51,574 nt of DNA, from NCBI GenBank assembly GCA_029246995.1, contig JAQWMB010000007.1, forward strand, positions 1-51,574, written 5' to 3'. The notes under the pieces were generated by a model that saw only the letters and a program-made list of their open reading frames with translations, searched no databases and was not told the DNA's origin. This document shows positions 1 through 8,440 of this stretch, one piece after another. Each line of letters begins with the position of its first letter. The stretch's first letter is position 1. Both the position numbers and the translations under genes were made by a program. This stretch comes from Dehalococcoidia bacterium. Its GTDB lineage: Bacteria; Chloroflexota; Dehalococcoidia; UBA2979.

Positions 1-562
1 AAGCTGCACTTATTATAATTCCAGATCTTGAAATTCCAGGAATAAATGCAAGCGCCTGAATAAAGCCTAATAACAAGTATGATTGAAAATTAAGAGTATT
101 TATTTCAGACCTATCAGTTTGATGAAATTTATCTGCAAAAAATAAAATAATTGCACCCACAGTTAATGCACTTGATACAACGTATATATTTCTTAAATTT
201 CCAGCAATAAAATCATAAAAGAAAAAACCAATAAAAACTGCAGGAAGAGTCGCAATACTTAAATTCAAAAGCATTTTACCATCTTGATCCCAATGCCCTA
301 AATGTAACTGATGTTTCTTGAAATTAGAGAAAAAAGATACAAAATATTTTTTCCAATCCTGAAAAAAATATGCAACAATTGCAGAAGCTGAACCCATATG
401 TAATAAAATATGTAAGGATAAGTCTTGAAAAGATGCCTGATAATGCTCTTGAAATAAATTAGCAATAATTATTAAATGAGCTGAGGAAGACACAGGAAAA
501 AATTCAGTAATTGACTGTACCAACGTTAATAATAATAAATTAATTATTGCAGATGCATCCAT
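1..562 (-). CDS. uppP: Undecaprenyl-diphosphatase UppP/BacA (C-terminus cut by window edge)
   Basis: Not in the ORF track because its stop lies outside the window. Reverse translation from the ATG at 562 gives an open frame of 187 codons to position 1. It starts MDASAIINLLLLTLVQSITE and carries both UppP signatures: the N-terminal QSITEFFPVSSSAHL motif (Q16-x3-E20, the (E/Q)XXXE catalytic motif) and PGISRSG near the window edge. UppP is an integral membrane enzyme that dephosphorylates undecaprenyl diphosphate to recycle the lipid carrier for cell-wall and glycan synthesis. Several hydrophobic membrane segments are visible. The start lies 3 nt past the stop of the upstream metallo-beta-lactamase-fold gene, so the two are probably cotranscribed. 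Roughly the last third of the protein is missing. Confidence 0.93.
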   Translation of the reverse strand, partial: MDASAIINLLLLTLVQSITEFFPVSSSAHLIIIANLFQEHYQASFQDLSLHILLHMGSASAIVAYFFQDWKKYFVSFFSNFKKHQLHLGHWDQDGKMLLNLSIATLPAVFIGFFFYDFIAGNLRNIYVVSSALTVGAIILFFADKFHQTDRSEINTLNFQSYLLLGFIQALAFIPGISRSGIIISAA

Positions 563-565
563 AAA

Positions 566-1402
566 TTAATCACGATCAATAAACTTTAGAGCATAGCGCC
601 CATCTTTTTCGGATAGTTTGGCTAAAGTTAATACGGGCCAGTGAACACCAGTTACTAAACTATCTTTTTCTATGGCTAAGCTAGCTATCTTTTTCCTGGA
701 TGCGCGTGCTTGTGGTCTGTCCCAATCAAAAATTGGATGCCAATCTTGATGAATAAGATGCTGAGGATGATGTGCTCCATCTCCAACAATAAGAAGTGAT
801 TCTCCACCCGATTCTAGTAATTGAACTGTATGTCCAGGTGCGTATATCATTGTTAAAAATTCATTAACTTTATAATCTCCAACAAAAGTTTTGATTTGAT
901 TATTGTCAATAAGAGGATTAATTCTACTCTGCACTTTTTCTTTTAATGGATGATCATTGCCTTCATAATTGATCCACCAGTCAAATTCTGGCTCGGCAAT
1001 AATATGCATAGCGTTAGGAAATGTAATATTACCATCCTTATCTAAATTCCATCCCACATGATCGAAATGTAAATGTGAATGTACTACAAAATCTATATCT
1101 TCAGGCTGAACGCCTTTTTCAGACATTCTAACCAAAAGCTCTGCACAAGATTCAGTATTTGGTTCTGCATCTCTATGCCCATAAGCAGTATCAATAAGTA
1201 GTTTACTATCAGCTGATTCAACTAAAAATGAGCTAAAATTAAATGGAATTAATTCATCTGTACTTTTCAATCCAAGCGCATGAGTCCATTCCGATTCATC
1301 TACCCCATCAAATAAAATTTTTGGGTCTCGAAATGTTGCGCCATCAGATAATTGAGAAATCTGTAAATCCCCTAGAGTAAATGTTGCTGAAATGTTAGTC
1401 AT
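566..1402 (-). CDS. MBL-fold metal-dependent hydrolase
   Basis: A 278-residue protein of the metallo-beta-lactamase superfamily. The metal motif HSHLHFDH (H110-x-H112-x-D114-H115) is intact. Later superfamily features are the PGHT segment and GDGAHHPQH, which supply further metal ligands. Family members of this size are often annotated as MBL-fold metallo-hydrolases of the quorum-quenching-lactonase or methyl-parathion-hydrolase-like type, but substrate cannot be read from sequence. No signal peptide is visible, so it is probably cytosolic. It begins at an ATG and is followed at 3 nt by uppP on the same strand. It diverges from ilvE, with about 146 bp of shared intergenic DNA. Confidence 0.85.
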   Translation of the reverse strand: MTNISATFTLGDLQISQLSDGATFRDPKILFDGVDESEWTHALGLKSTDELIPFNFSSFLVESADSKLLIDTAYGHRDAEPNTESCAELLVRMSEKGVQPEDIDFVVHSHLHFDHVGWNLDKDGNITFPNAMHIIAEPEFDWWINYEGNDHPLKEKVQSRINPLIDNNQIKTFVGDYKVNEFLTMIYAPGHTVQLLESGGESLLIVGDGAHHPQHLIHQDWHPIFDWDRPQARASRKKIASLAIEKDSLVTGVHWPVLTLAKLSEKDGRYALKFIDRD

Positions 1403-1486
1403 AATTTCCTCACTTAAAACAATTATTATGAAAAATATAAATATATATGCTGTATCTATTTCATTTTAATAATCAGATATGATTAA

Positions 1487-1513
1487 ATTATAGGGTCAAT
1501 TTAATTTTATCAA
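1487..1513 (-). promoter_or_regulatory. Candidate sigma-70 promoter for the MBL hydrolase/uppP pair
   Basis: On the minus strand TTGATA (1508-1513) is followed after 15 nt by TATAAT (1487-1492). The -10 is a perfect consensus match but the spacer is short and the region is very AT-rich, so this is weak support. Transcription from here would read into the MBL-fold gene starting at 1402. Confidence 0.3.
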
Positions 1514-1548
1514 CTTAAGAATATTTTATTTTAGAGAAAAGAATTATC

Positions 1549-2466
1549 ATGCCACAACCAACAGCATATCTAAATGGAGATTTTGTAGATTTAAATGATG
1601 CAAAAATTAGTATAGTGACACATGCATTTAATTATGGGACAGGAGTATTTGAAGGAATTAGAGGTAATTGGAATGAAGAAAATCAGCAATTATACATTTT
1701 TAAATTAAAAGAACATATTAATAGAATATTAAATAGTGCAAAAATAATGCGTTTTGAACCGGAGCTTAGCAATCAACAAATGTGTGAAATTATAATTAAG
1801 TTGGTTGAAAAAAACGATTATAAAGAGGACATATACATTCGACCTATAATCTATAAGTCGTCTGAAATAGTAGGACTTCGTATGCATAAATTAGAAGATG
1901 ATTTCCTTGTATACATTGTTCCATTTGGAGATTACCTTGATCCAAGTAAAGGAATTAATTGTGGCACATCTTCGATTAGAAGAATTGATGATTCCATGGT
2001 ACCTGTGAGAGCAAAGGTAACAGGGATTTATGTAAATAATTCCATGGCAAAAACAGAAGCATTTCTAAATGGTTATGATGAAGCAATTATGTTAAATATG
2101 GATGGTCATGTTTCTGAAGGTACAGGTGAAAATATTGCTATTATTAAAAATAATAAAATTATCAGTCCTAGCGTTTCTGATAATATTTTAGAAGGAATCA
2201 CTTTAGAAACAGCTCTTGATATTGCAAAAAAAGACTTATCCTTAGATATTGAAAGAAGGACAATTGATAGATCAGAATTATATATTGCTGATGAGGTCCT
2301 CATGACCGGTACTGCTGCGCATATTACACCAGTTGTCAGTATAGACAAAATGAAAATTGGTAATGGTAAGCCAGGACCAATATCAAAAAAATTACAAGAA
2401 AAATATTTTGCTATCATTAAAGGCCAAGACAACGATTATGGTGAATGGCTGACAAAAATATTTTAA
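1549..2466 (+). CDS. ilvE: Branched-chain amino acid aminotransferase
   Basis: A 305-residue fold-type IV PLP aminotransferase, typical IlvE length. It catalyses the last, reversible transamination for valine, leucine and isoleucine with glutamate/2-oxoglutarate. Visible signatures: N-terminal AYLNGDFV and HAFNYGTGVFEGIRG, the PLP lysine in VRAKVTG (Lys156), and SEGTGENI (from about residue 189) that binds the cofactor phosphate region. The C-terminal TGTAAHITPV segment also fits the family. It opens the plus-strand branched-chain locus but is separated from ilvB by two non-biosynthetic genes. The start ATG has only a weak purine-rich upstream stretch. Confidence 0.95.
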   Translation: MPQPTAYLNGDFVDLNDAKISIVTHAFNYGTGVFEGIRGNWNEENQQLYIFKLKEHINRILNSAKIMRFEPELSNQQMCEIIIKLVEKNDYKEDIYIRPIIYKSSEIVGLRMHKLEDDFLVYIVPFGDYLDPSKGINCGTSSIRRIDDSMVPVRAKVTGIYVNNSMAKTEAFLNGYDEAIMLNMDGHVSEGTGENIAIIKNNKIISPSVSDNILEGITLETALDIAKKDLSLDIERRTIDRSELYIADEVLMTGTAAHITPVVSIDKMKIGNGKPGPISKKLQEKYFAIIKGQDNDYGEWLTKIF

Positions 2467-2502
2467 TTTTTTCTTATCAAATAAGCTGTTAGGTAAAAAA
2501 AA

Positions 2503-3399
2503 TTGAAAACAATTAGACCAAATATCAGCTTGGCCAATCTTACTGGTATTATACTGATTCCTTGGCCTATATTTGTCTCAATATTCCTATTAAGATATCT
2601 AGAACAATTAAAAGAAGAACTTGTTATCATCTCTATATTTCTTTGGCTTTCTATCTTAGTTAGCTGCATTTATATTCTATATATTTTTGTATCTTTTCTA
2701 AGTTTAAAATACATAATAGAAAAAAATGGCCTACATATTAAATTTGGTATTAATGAATATAGGATCCCCTTAAATAATATTCAATCTATAATAGAAATAC
2801 CCAACTCATTCAGCACAAAAGATAAAAAAGGCATACAGTTCTTGAATTTTTTTATGGGTAGAATCAATTATGATCAAACAGAAGCATTGTCTTTTTTATC
2901 TATAGCTAAAAATAACACAATAATTCAAATAAAAACTATCAATAAGCAATATTTAATATCAGCACCATCATACAAAGCATTTCGAGAAAACATTGCAATG
3001 AATCGAATTATTGGTCAAGAAATAAAAAATATAGAAACAAACTATAAAAGAAAAGGCTCATTTCAAAAAATTATTAGTAAAGAATACCTCATTTATTTCA
3101 TACTTTCTTGCGGGATAAGTTTGAGTGGGCTCATTATAGGATGGAAAAAAAGTTTGTATTACCCTGAAATCATCGAGGTTAATTTTCCACTTAATCATTT
3201 TAATAATTTACGAGAGTATATTAATTTAAATACCATTCTTGATTTCAACAAAATGATTATTGTAATTTTTTTGATCAATTCCATTATTGCATTTGTAATG
3301 AAATATTTATTTAACAATGGACATAGATCGCTGCATTTAATTACCATTTTAATTAATGTAATTATTCTAGTTATTTTTGTTTTTGCTATCAAGATTTGA
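2503..3399 (+). CDS. Membrane protein with bacterial PH-like domain
   Basis: A 298-residue protein I cannot assign a function. Two hydrophobic helices lie at about residues 10-30 and 38-65. A beta-rich segment at about 68-155 resembles the bacterial pleckstrin-homology-like domain found in YdbS/YdbT-type membrane proteins (a YIIEKNGLHIKFG opening and IPLNNIQSI are typical). A linker and two C-terminal helices at about 195-215 and 250-295 follow. The start is a TTG, 36 nt after ilvE; no good ATG is available before the first helix. It is followed at 6 nt by the DUF3179 lipoprotein gene, so ilvE, this gene and the lipoprotein may be one transcript. Its role next to ilvE is unknown. Confidence 0.7.
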   Translation: MKTIRPNISLANLTGIILIPWPIFVSIFLLRYLEQLKEELVIISIFLWLSILVSCIYILYIFVSFLSLKYIIEKNGLHIKFGINEYRIPLNNIQSIIEIPNSFSTKDKKGIQFLNFFMGRINYDQTEALSFLSIAKNNTIIQIKTINKQYLISAPSYKAFRENIAMNRIIGQEIKNIETNYKRKGSFQKIISKEYLIYFILSCGISLSGLIIGWKKSLYYPEIIEVNFPLNHFNNLREYINLNTILDFNKMIIVIFLINSIIAFVMKYLFNNGHRSLHLITILINVIILVIFVFAIKI

Positions 3400-3405
3400 G
3401 AGTAT

Positions 3406-4866
3406 ATGAATATGAATATGAATAGGCAAAAAATAAACTATTTTATAATATTTATCCATTTTTTAATATCTGGGATTGTCACAATTAGTTGCATTGAATC
3501 AGAAAAATCTATAATACAAAAAAATGATCAATATTCAAGTGAAATAACTTTTAATAATGCACCTAGTATTATTAAAAAAAATAATTCTACAATCAATAAT
3601 TCCTCTGAAGAATTTTTAAAGATAAGTGACCAAGAAATTATTAAAATTGCAGCTTGCGTCGATATGCAAGTGCCTTGTAATGCAAACCGTGAGCAAGCTG
3701 CAAAAGCAATATTGTTCATGGGTAATAGTCAAAATAAATTATTTATTAAGCCATTAATTGATATACTTTGGATAGAAAATAGTTTTAAAGATATTATTAA
3801 CGAGGCATTAAACAAGCTAACTGGAAAATATTTCAGTATAGCTTCAGAATGGGAATCTTGGTCAGTCAAACAAGATTTTCTTCAAATGCCAGACAATTAT
3901 GTAGAAATAAAAAGTGAAATATATTCAAAAATTGACAAGCAATACTCAAAAATAATTAAAAATGAATACAATACACACATACCAATGGAAACTCTTAAGT
4001 GGATAGGTGCTAGCGCTCAAGTCATACCAGAAATAAATAGCTCTAAATTAATCAGTAGCAATGAACAAAATTATCTTAAAGATGACGATCTAATTATTGG
4101 TATAAATGTGAATGGTAAAGACTACGCGTATCCATTAAAAATTTTAAGATGGCATGGCATTATTAATGAAGAAATTAGTGATAAGAGTTTTGTAATAGTT
4201 TATTGTCCAACCATGAACATTGCTACAGTATTCGAAAATAAGCCTGTCGGGAATTTAAGTTTATCTAGCTTATTCCTGGATCAACAATGTTTGATGCAAA
4301 ATGATGATGGCGTACTGATAAATGCTGAAAATGGTATTTACAATAATGGATATAAACAACTTAAACGAATGCCAATGATACAAACTACTTGGAAATTTTG
4401 GAAAACCTATCATCCAAATAGCAAAGTTCTTTCTAAAGATACTGGCTACTTAATTGATTATAATGATAATGAAATCCCATATTGGATCAGCATTATTAAT
4501 CCAAAAAATATTGAGCTTGAATATGTCAAATATAATCAAAATTCTACATACAATTCCCTTGTTCAATATGAATATCAGGGACAAAGTGTTAGTCATTTAT
4601 TGTATAGAGTATATGATTATCGCATTATCTATGACAATTTTACTAATCAAAAAATTTTAACAATCATCTTTGATAATGGGATAGGAGCCAGAACATTTCT
4701 TGCCCCTCCTAAAGAAATCACTCAGATATCTTATACGAATAAAAATGGCTGGTTAGCTAAAGATATTGATAATATCTATTGGTTTATTAGTAGCAATGGG
4801 CTGATTAATCAGGATGATAGCTCTTTTTATTCTGAAATATCTAATTATATAAGTATAAAAACATAA
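3406..4866 (+). CDS. DUF3179 domain lipoprotein
   Basis: A 486-residue protein with an N-terminal signal peptide ending in a plausible lipobox (IVTISC), so probably a membrane-anchored lipoprotein. Residues from about 195 to 440 match the DUF3179 pattern: DDDLIIGINVNGKDYAYPLK, an ILRWHGIINE segment, YCPTMN, and TWKFWKTYHPNSKVLS followed by TGY. DUF3179 has no established function. In most family members I know the YCPLC segment has two cysteines, whereas here the second is absent (YCPTMN). The start offers three in-frame ATGs within 15 nt (MNMNMN); the first was kept. It lies 6 nt after the PH-like gene. The region before the domain (about 70-190) is unassigned. Confidence 0.78.
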   Translation: MNMNMNRQKINYFIIFIHFLISGIVTISCIESEKSIIQKNDQYSSEITFNNAPSIIKKNNSTINNSSEEFLKISDQEIIKIAACVDMQVPCNANREQAAKAILFMGNSQNKLFIKPLIDILWIENSFKDIINEALNKLTGKYFSIASEWESWSVKQDFLQMPDNYVEIKSEIYSKIDKQYSKIIKNEYNTHIPMETLKWIGASAQVIPEINSSKLISSNEQNYLKDDDLIIGINVNGKDYAYPLKILRWHGIINEEISDKSFVIVYCPTMNIATVFENKPVGNLSLSSLFLDQQCLMQNDDGVLINAENGIYNNGYKQLKRMPMIQTTWKFWKTYHPNSKVLSKDTGYLIDYNDNEIPYWISIINPKNIELEYVKYNQNSTYNSLVQYEYQGQSVSHLLYRVYDYRIIYDNFTNQKILTIIFDNGIGARTFLAPPKEITQISYTNKNGWLAKDIDNIYWFISSNGLINQDDSSFYSEISNYISIKT

Positions 4867-4904
4867 GTGAAGTATAATTAATCTTAAAAAAAAGTCCTTA
4901 AGTA

Positions 4905-4933
4905 TTGATTGCTAGGCCATAGAATAAGATACT
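4905..4933 (+). promoter_or_regulatory. Candidate promoter of the ilvB leader
   Basis: TTGATT (4905-4910) and GATACT (4928-4933) are separated by exactly 17 nt. Start of transcription would fall about 7 nt downstream, at or within 2 nt of the leader-peptide ATG at 4942. That fits the absence of any Shine-Dalgarno sequence in front of that ATG. The -10 matches 4 of 6 consensus bases. Confidence 0.4.
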
Positions 4934-4941
4934 TTATAGTT

Positions 4942-5028
4942 ATGTTAGTAAGTAAAATTAATAAAAATTCTTTCTTTATTTTAACTGCGTTTCTCTACGT
5001 CAGTTTACTCGTGCCTGTTTTATTGTAA
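4942..5028 (+). CDS. ilv leader peptide (attenuation), 28 aa
   Basis: A short ORF missed by the track: ATG at 4942, TAA at 5026. It translates as MLVSKINKNSFFILTAFLYV followed by SLLVPVLL. Of 28 residues, 13 are Leu, Val or Ile, and seven of the last nine are Leu or Val, directly before the stop. It lies in the 259-nt gap before ilvB, and a 7-bp GC-rich hairpin begins 2 nt after its stop. This is the architecture of enterobacterial ilv/leu leader peptides, where ribosome stalling at regulatory codons for scarce aminoacyl-tRNA decides between RNA structures. Coding is inferred from composition and position; no homologue comparison was possible. Confidence 0.6.
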   Translation: MLVSKINKNSFFILTAFLYVSLLVPVLL

Positions 5029-5077
5029 ACAGCGCTCTGCAATGTAGGAGCGCTTTAAACAAACCTAATCTATTAGG
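5003..5077 (+). promoter_or_regulatory. ilvB attenuator hairpins
   Basis: Three inverted repeats follow one another. GTTTAC (5003-5008) and GTAAAC (5025-5030) overlap the final leader codons and stop. AGCGCTC (5031-5037) and GAGCGCT (5048-5054) form a perfect 7-bp stem with a 10-nt loop, followed by a short T-run. CCTAA (5064-5068) and TTAGG (5073-5077) form a third small stem. An alternative pairing of CTCTACGT (4993-5000) with ATGTAGGAG (5042-5050) would disrupt the main stem. This gives mutually exclusive structures of the kind used in ribosome-mediated attenuation. The U-tract is short, so the terminator strength is uncertain. Confidence 0.5.
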
Positions 5078-5125
5078 ACAGATAACACATATTAATGATG
5101 AAAAAATAATTATAAAGGAAATTAG

Positions 5126-6805
5126 ATGATCGGCGCAGACATAGTATTAGAATCTTTAAAAAAAGCTAATATTGATACCATTTTTGGTTATCCTGGTGGT
5201 GTAGTTTTACCATTATATGATCGTTTTCCGTTCCATAAAGAAATTCGTCATATATTAGTAAGACATGAGCAAGCAGCTGGGCATGCAGCTGACGCATATG
5301 CAAGAGTATCAGGTAAAATTGGTGTTGCATTAGCAACTTCAGGACCTGGAGCAACTAATTTAGTTACTTCAGTACAAAATGCAATGATGGATTCAGTCCC
5401 TACGCTATTTATTACTGGAAATGTAGCGCGAAATTTAATTGGCAAAGATGGCTTTCAAGAAGCAGATGCAACTGGAATTTTTATGCCAACAGTCAAACAT
5501 AATTATTTAGTAACAAATGCAAATGACTTAGCACCAACATTCGCTGAAGCAATCTATATTGCTACAACCGGTAGGCCTGGGCCAGTGCACATAGACATAC
5601 CGAAGGATGTTTTTTTGGAAGATGCTGAATTTAATTGGCCTAAGACTATTAATTTAAGAGGGTACAAAATTAATGATGAAGTTGATAGTGAACAACTAGC
5701 TGAAGCTGCAGAATTAATAAATGCTTCAGAAAAACCAATAATTTTTGCTGGTCATGGAGTAATTATTTCTAACACAAGTAACTTATTGAAAAAATTATGT
5801 GAAAAAGGTGATATTCCTGTCATAACTACACTTCTTGGAATTGGCTCAATGCCTACTGACCATCCACTTCATTATGGATGGATGGGTATGCATGGATCAT
5901 ATCACGCAAACATAGCTGCCTCAAATGCAGATACTATTATTGCTTTAGGCATGAGAATGGACGATCGAGCATTAGGTCGCTTTGCAGATTTAAATCATAA
6001 TGCAAAAATAGTTCATATAGACGTTGATCCTGCAGAGCATGATAAAAATCTTAAAGCAACAGTTCCAGTGGTGGGTAATTTATCAACTACTTTACCAAGT
6101 TTAATCAATAATATTGAAGAGACTAATCACGCTGATTGGATACAGTGGATAGAAAAAATAAAATCTGAGCATGCAGATTCAATGTCAATTCCAAATACAG
6201 ATAAATTATCTGTACAGTATGTTGTAAACTCAATAGCTAAAGAAAATAAAAAAAATGAACTTGTTGTAGTGACTGGTGTTGGCCAACACCAAATGTGGGC
6301 CGCACAACATATGAATATTTCTAAGCCTAGACAACTAATTACTTCAGGTGGATTAGGAACAATGGGATTTGAAGTACCTGCAGCATTGGGCGCGCAAGTT
6401 GCCAATCCAAATGCCAAGGTTTGGTCAATATGTGGAGACGGTGGGTTCCAAATGACATTCCAAGAATTAGCAACTATTGTTGATGAAAAGCTACCTATTA
6501 AATTTGCAATTATTAATAATGGATACCTAGGTATGGTGAGGCAGTGGCAAGAATTATTTTATAAAGAAAATTTAGTTGATGTTAATATGAGCCAACCTAA
6601 TTTCATGAAAATTGCTGAAGCATATGGGATTACAGGGATTGAAGTAACAAAAAAAGAACAGGTTTCTAAGGCAATTATTCAAGCCAACAAAATTGAAGGT
6701 CCAGTTCTCATTGATTTTAAAGTTGAATCTGAAGGTAATGTATGGCCAATGGTACCTGCAGGTGCATCATTGAGTGAAACCGTCGAATCAGCAAAGGAAT
6801 TATAA
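5126..6805 (+). CDS. ilvB: Acetolactate synthase large (catalytic) subunit
   Basis: A 559-residue ThDP-dependent enzyme that condenses two pyruvates to 2-acetolactate, or pyruvate and 2-oxobutyrate to 2-aceto-2-hydroxybutyrate. It is the entry step for valine/leucine and for isoleucine. Visible: GYPGGVVLPLYD at the N-terminus, the catalytic glutamate in RHEQAAGHAADAYAR (Glu48), GPGATNLVT, and the ThDP motif GDGGFQMTFQEL ... INNGYLGMVRQW near residues 436-475. Length is normal. The start ATG has a clear AAAGGA site 8 nt upstream. The gene follows the attenuator and abuts ilvN with no gap. Confidence 0.97.
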   Translation: MIGADIVLESLKKANIDTIFGYPGGVVLPLYDRFPFHKEIRHILVRHEQAAGHAADAYARVSGKIGVALATSGPGATNLVTSVQNAMMDSVPTLFITGNVARNLIGKDGFQEADATGIFMPTVKHNYLVTNANDLAPTFAEAIYIATTGRPGPVHIDIPKDVFLEDAEFNWPKTINLRGYKINDEVDSEQLAEAAELINASEKPIIFAGHGVIISNTSNLLKKLCEKGDIPVITTLLGIGSMPTDHPLHYGWMGMHGSYHANIAASNADTIIALGMRMDDRALGRFADLNHNAKIVHIDVDPAEHDKNLKATVPVVGNLSTTLPSLINNIEETNHADWIQWIEKIKSEHADSMSIPNTDKLSVQYVVNSIAKENKKNELVVVTGVGQHQMWAAQHMNISKPRQLITSGGLGTMGFEVPAALGAQVANPNAKVWSICGDGGFQMTFQELATIVDEKLPIKFAIINNGYLGMVRQWQELFYKENLVDVNMSQPNFMKIAEAYGITGIEVTKKEQVSKAIIQANKIEGPVLIDFKVESEGNVWPMVPAGASLSETVESAKEL

Positions 6806-7384
6806 TTGAAGCACACAGTAGTAGCATTAGTTGAAGACAAGCCAGGGGTATTGAACAGAATTGCTTCTCTATTTAGAAGAAGAGGATTCAACATTGACTC
6901 TTTAGCAGTCGGCACCACTCATGAAGAAGGCATTTCAAGAATGACTATTGTTATCGAAGGAAATGAAAATATTGCTGATCAATTAGAAAAACAGCTTTTT
7001 AAACTCATTGATGTTATTAAAGTTGAAAACTTCACTAACCAAAATGCAATTACAAGAGAATTAGCTCTTATTAAAGTTAAAGCAAGTACCCAAAATAGAA
7101 GGGAAATATTAGATATTCTAGAAGTCTTTCGTGCTCAAGCTATAGATTTATCAACAGCTAGCCTCGTGATACAAATTGTTGCTCATAAAGATACAATCGA
7201 TGCACTGATAGATAATTTATCTCGTTTTGGAATATTAGAAATGGTACGCACAGGGCGTATTGCAATGCGAAGAGGGTATACTACTACTACAGATGAAGTA
7301 ATTGAATACTTTGATGATTCATCAAAATTTCATTCTCAAATTGGAAGATTATCAAATGGAGACTTTCCATTCGTAAGTGATTAA
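6806..7384 (+). CDS. ilvN: Acetolactate synthase small (regulatory) subunit
   Basis: A 192-residue regulatory partner of IlvB that activates catalysis and usually mediates valine feedback inhibition. The N-terminal ACT domain is clear (HTVVALVEDKPGVLNRIASL, FRRRGFNIDSLAVG). The C-terminal small-subunit domain follows (about residues 85-165), with LVRTGRIA-type ending seen here as MVRTGRIAMRRG. The start is TTG at 6806, immediately after the ilvB stop codon, which implies tight translational coupling and a fixed subunit ratio. No later ATG would preserve the ACT domain. Confidence 0.95.
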   Translation: MKHTVVALVEDKPGVLNRIASLFRRRGFNIDSLAVGTTHEEGISRMTIVIEGNENIADQLEKQLFKLIDVIKVENFTNQNAITRELALIKVKASTQNRREILDILEVFRAQAIDLSTASLVIQIVAHKDTIDALIDNLSRFGILEMVRTGRIAMRRGYTTTTDEVIEYFDDSSKFHSQIGRLSNGDFPFVSD

Positions 7385-7404
7385 AATTATTTTAGGAGTA
7401 AATT

Positions 7405-8400
7405 ATGGCTACAATATATTATGAAAATGATGCTGACTTATCAGTATTAAAAGATAAGAAAATAGGAATTATAGGTTATGGTTCTCAAGGACATGCGCAT
7501 GCATTAAATTTAAAGGATTCAGGCGCTAATGTTTCTGTTGGATTATATGCAAATTCTCCATCATGGGCAAAAGCAGAAGAAGAAGGATTAACTGTTGGAT
7601 CAGTAGATGAGGTTGCTAAAGATTCAGACATCATTATGATGCTCGTCCCTGATCAAATTCAAAAACAAGTTTTTGATGAGCATATCGCTCCATATCTTGA
7701 ACCAGGCAATACCATAATGTTTGCTCATGGATTTAATATTCACTTTTCACAAATTGATGCACCAGAAGGTATAGATGTTTCTATGATTGCTCCAAAAGGA
7801 CCTGGCCATTTGGTTCGTAGAGTATACGCGGAAGGTAAAGGTGTTCCAGCTCTAGTTGCTATTCATCAAGATGCATCAGAATCTGCTCTAGCAACTGCGT
7901 TAGCCTATGGCAAAGGCATTGGTTCTACACGTGCTGGTATTCTAGAAACTACTTTTCAAGAAGAAACTGAAACGGATCTTTTTGGTGAACAAACTATTCT
8001 TTGTGGAGGAGTAACATCTCTAGTAAAAGCAGCTTATGAAACTTTAGTTGAAAGTGGATATCAAGCTGAATCCGCGTACTTTGAAACACTGCATGAATTA
8101 AAATTAATTGTCGATTTAATGTATGAAGGCGGTATGGAATATATGCGCTATTCTGTGTCGGAAACAGCAGAATATGGAGACTATACACGAGGACCGAGAG
8201 TAGTCGATGAAAATGTAAAAAAAGAAATGAAAAAAATATTAACAGAAATTCAAAATGGTGAGTTTGCTCGTGAATGGATTATTGAAAATCAAGCAGGTCA
8301 ACCTAAATTTAAAGCTCTAAGAGAAAGGAATATTCAACATCCTATTACAAATGTTGGTAAAGAAATAAGAGCCATGATGGGTTGGTTAAATCAAAAATAA
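7405..8400 (+). CDS. ilvC: Ketol-acid reductoisomerase (class I)
   Basis: A 331-residue class I (short) enzyme that isomerises and reduces acetohydroxy acids to dihydroxy acids, with Mg2+ and a nicotinamide cofactor. Motifs: Rossmann [27 protein letters not shown], and metal-binding ETDLFGEQ with downstream [21 protein letters not shown]. The cofactor-specificity loop reads GLYANSPSW where NADPH enzymes commonly have GLRxGSKSW-type sequences. The arginine and lysine that contact the 2'-phosphate are therefore replaced by Tyr and Pro. A strong AGGAG site precedes the ATG. It sits 20 nt after ilvN in the operon. Confidence 0.96.
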   Translation: MATIYYENDADLSVLKDKKIGIIGYGSQGHAHALNLKDSGANVSVGLYANSPSWAKAEEEGLTVGSVDEVAKDSDIIMMLVPDQIQKQVFDEHIAPYLEPGNTIMFAHGFNIHFSQIDAPEGIDVSMIAPKGPGHLVRRVYAEGKGVPALVAIHQDASESALATALAYGKGIGSTRAGILETTFQEETETDLFGEQTILCGGVTSLVKAAYETLVESGYQAESAYFETLHELKLIVDLMYEGGMEYMRYSVSETAEYGDYTRGPRVVDENVKKEMKKILTEIQNGEFAREWIIENQAGQPKFKALRERNIQHPITNVGKEIRAMMGWLNQK

Positions 8401-8440
8401 ACAATTTATAACAATTTGTATTTAGTTAAGGAAAAATAGG

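Noticed and set aside
1428-1469. A 13-codon ORF upstream of ilvE (MKNINIYAVSISF) as a second leader peptide.
   Set aside because: Composition is only what an AT-rich region gives by chance and no hairpin follows.
3406-3423. ATGAAT triple repeat at the DUF3179 gene start.
   Set aside because: Only three units and inside the start region; no sign of phase variation.
4867-5125. T-box leader before ilvB.
   Set aside because: No AGGGTGGNACCGCG T-box sequence is present; a leader peptide explains the region better.
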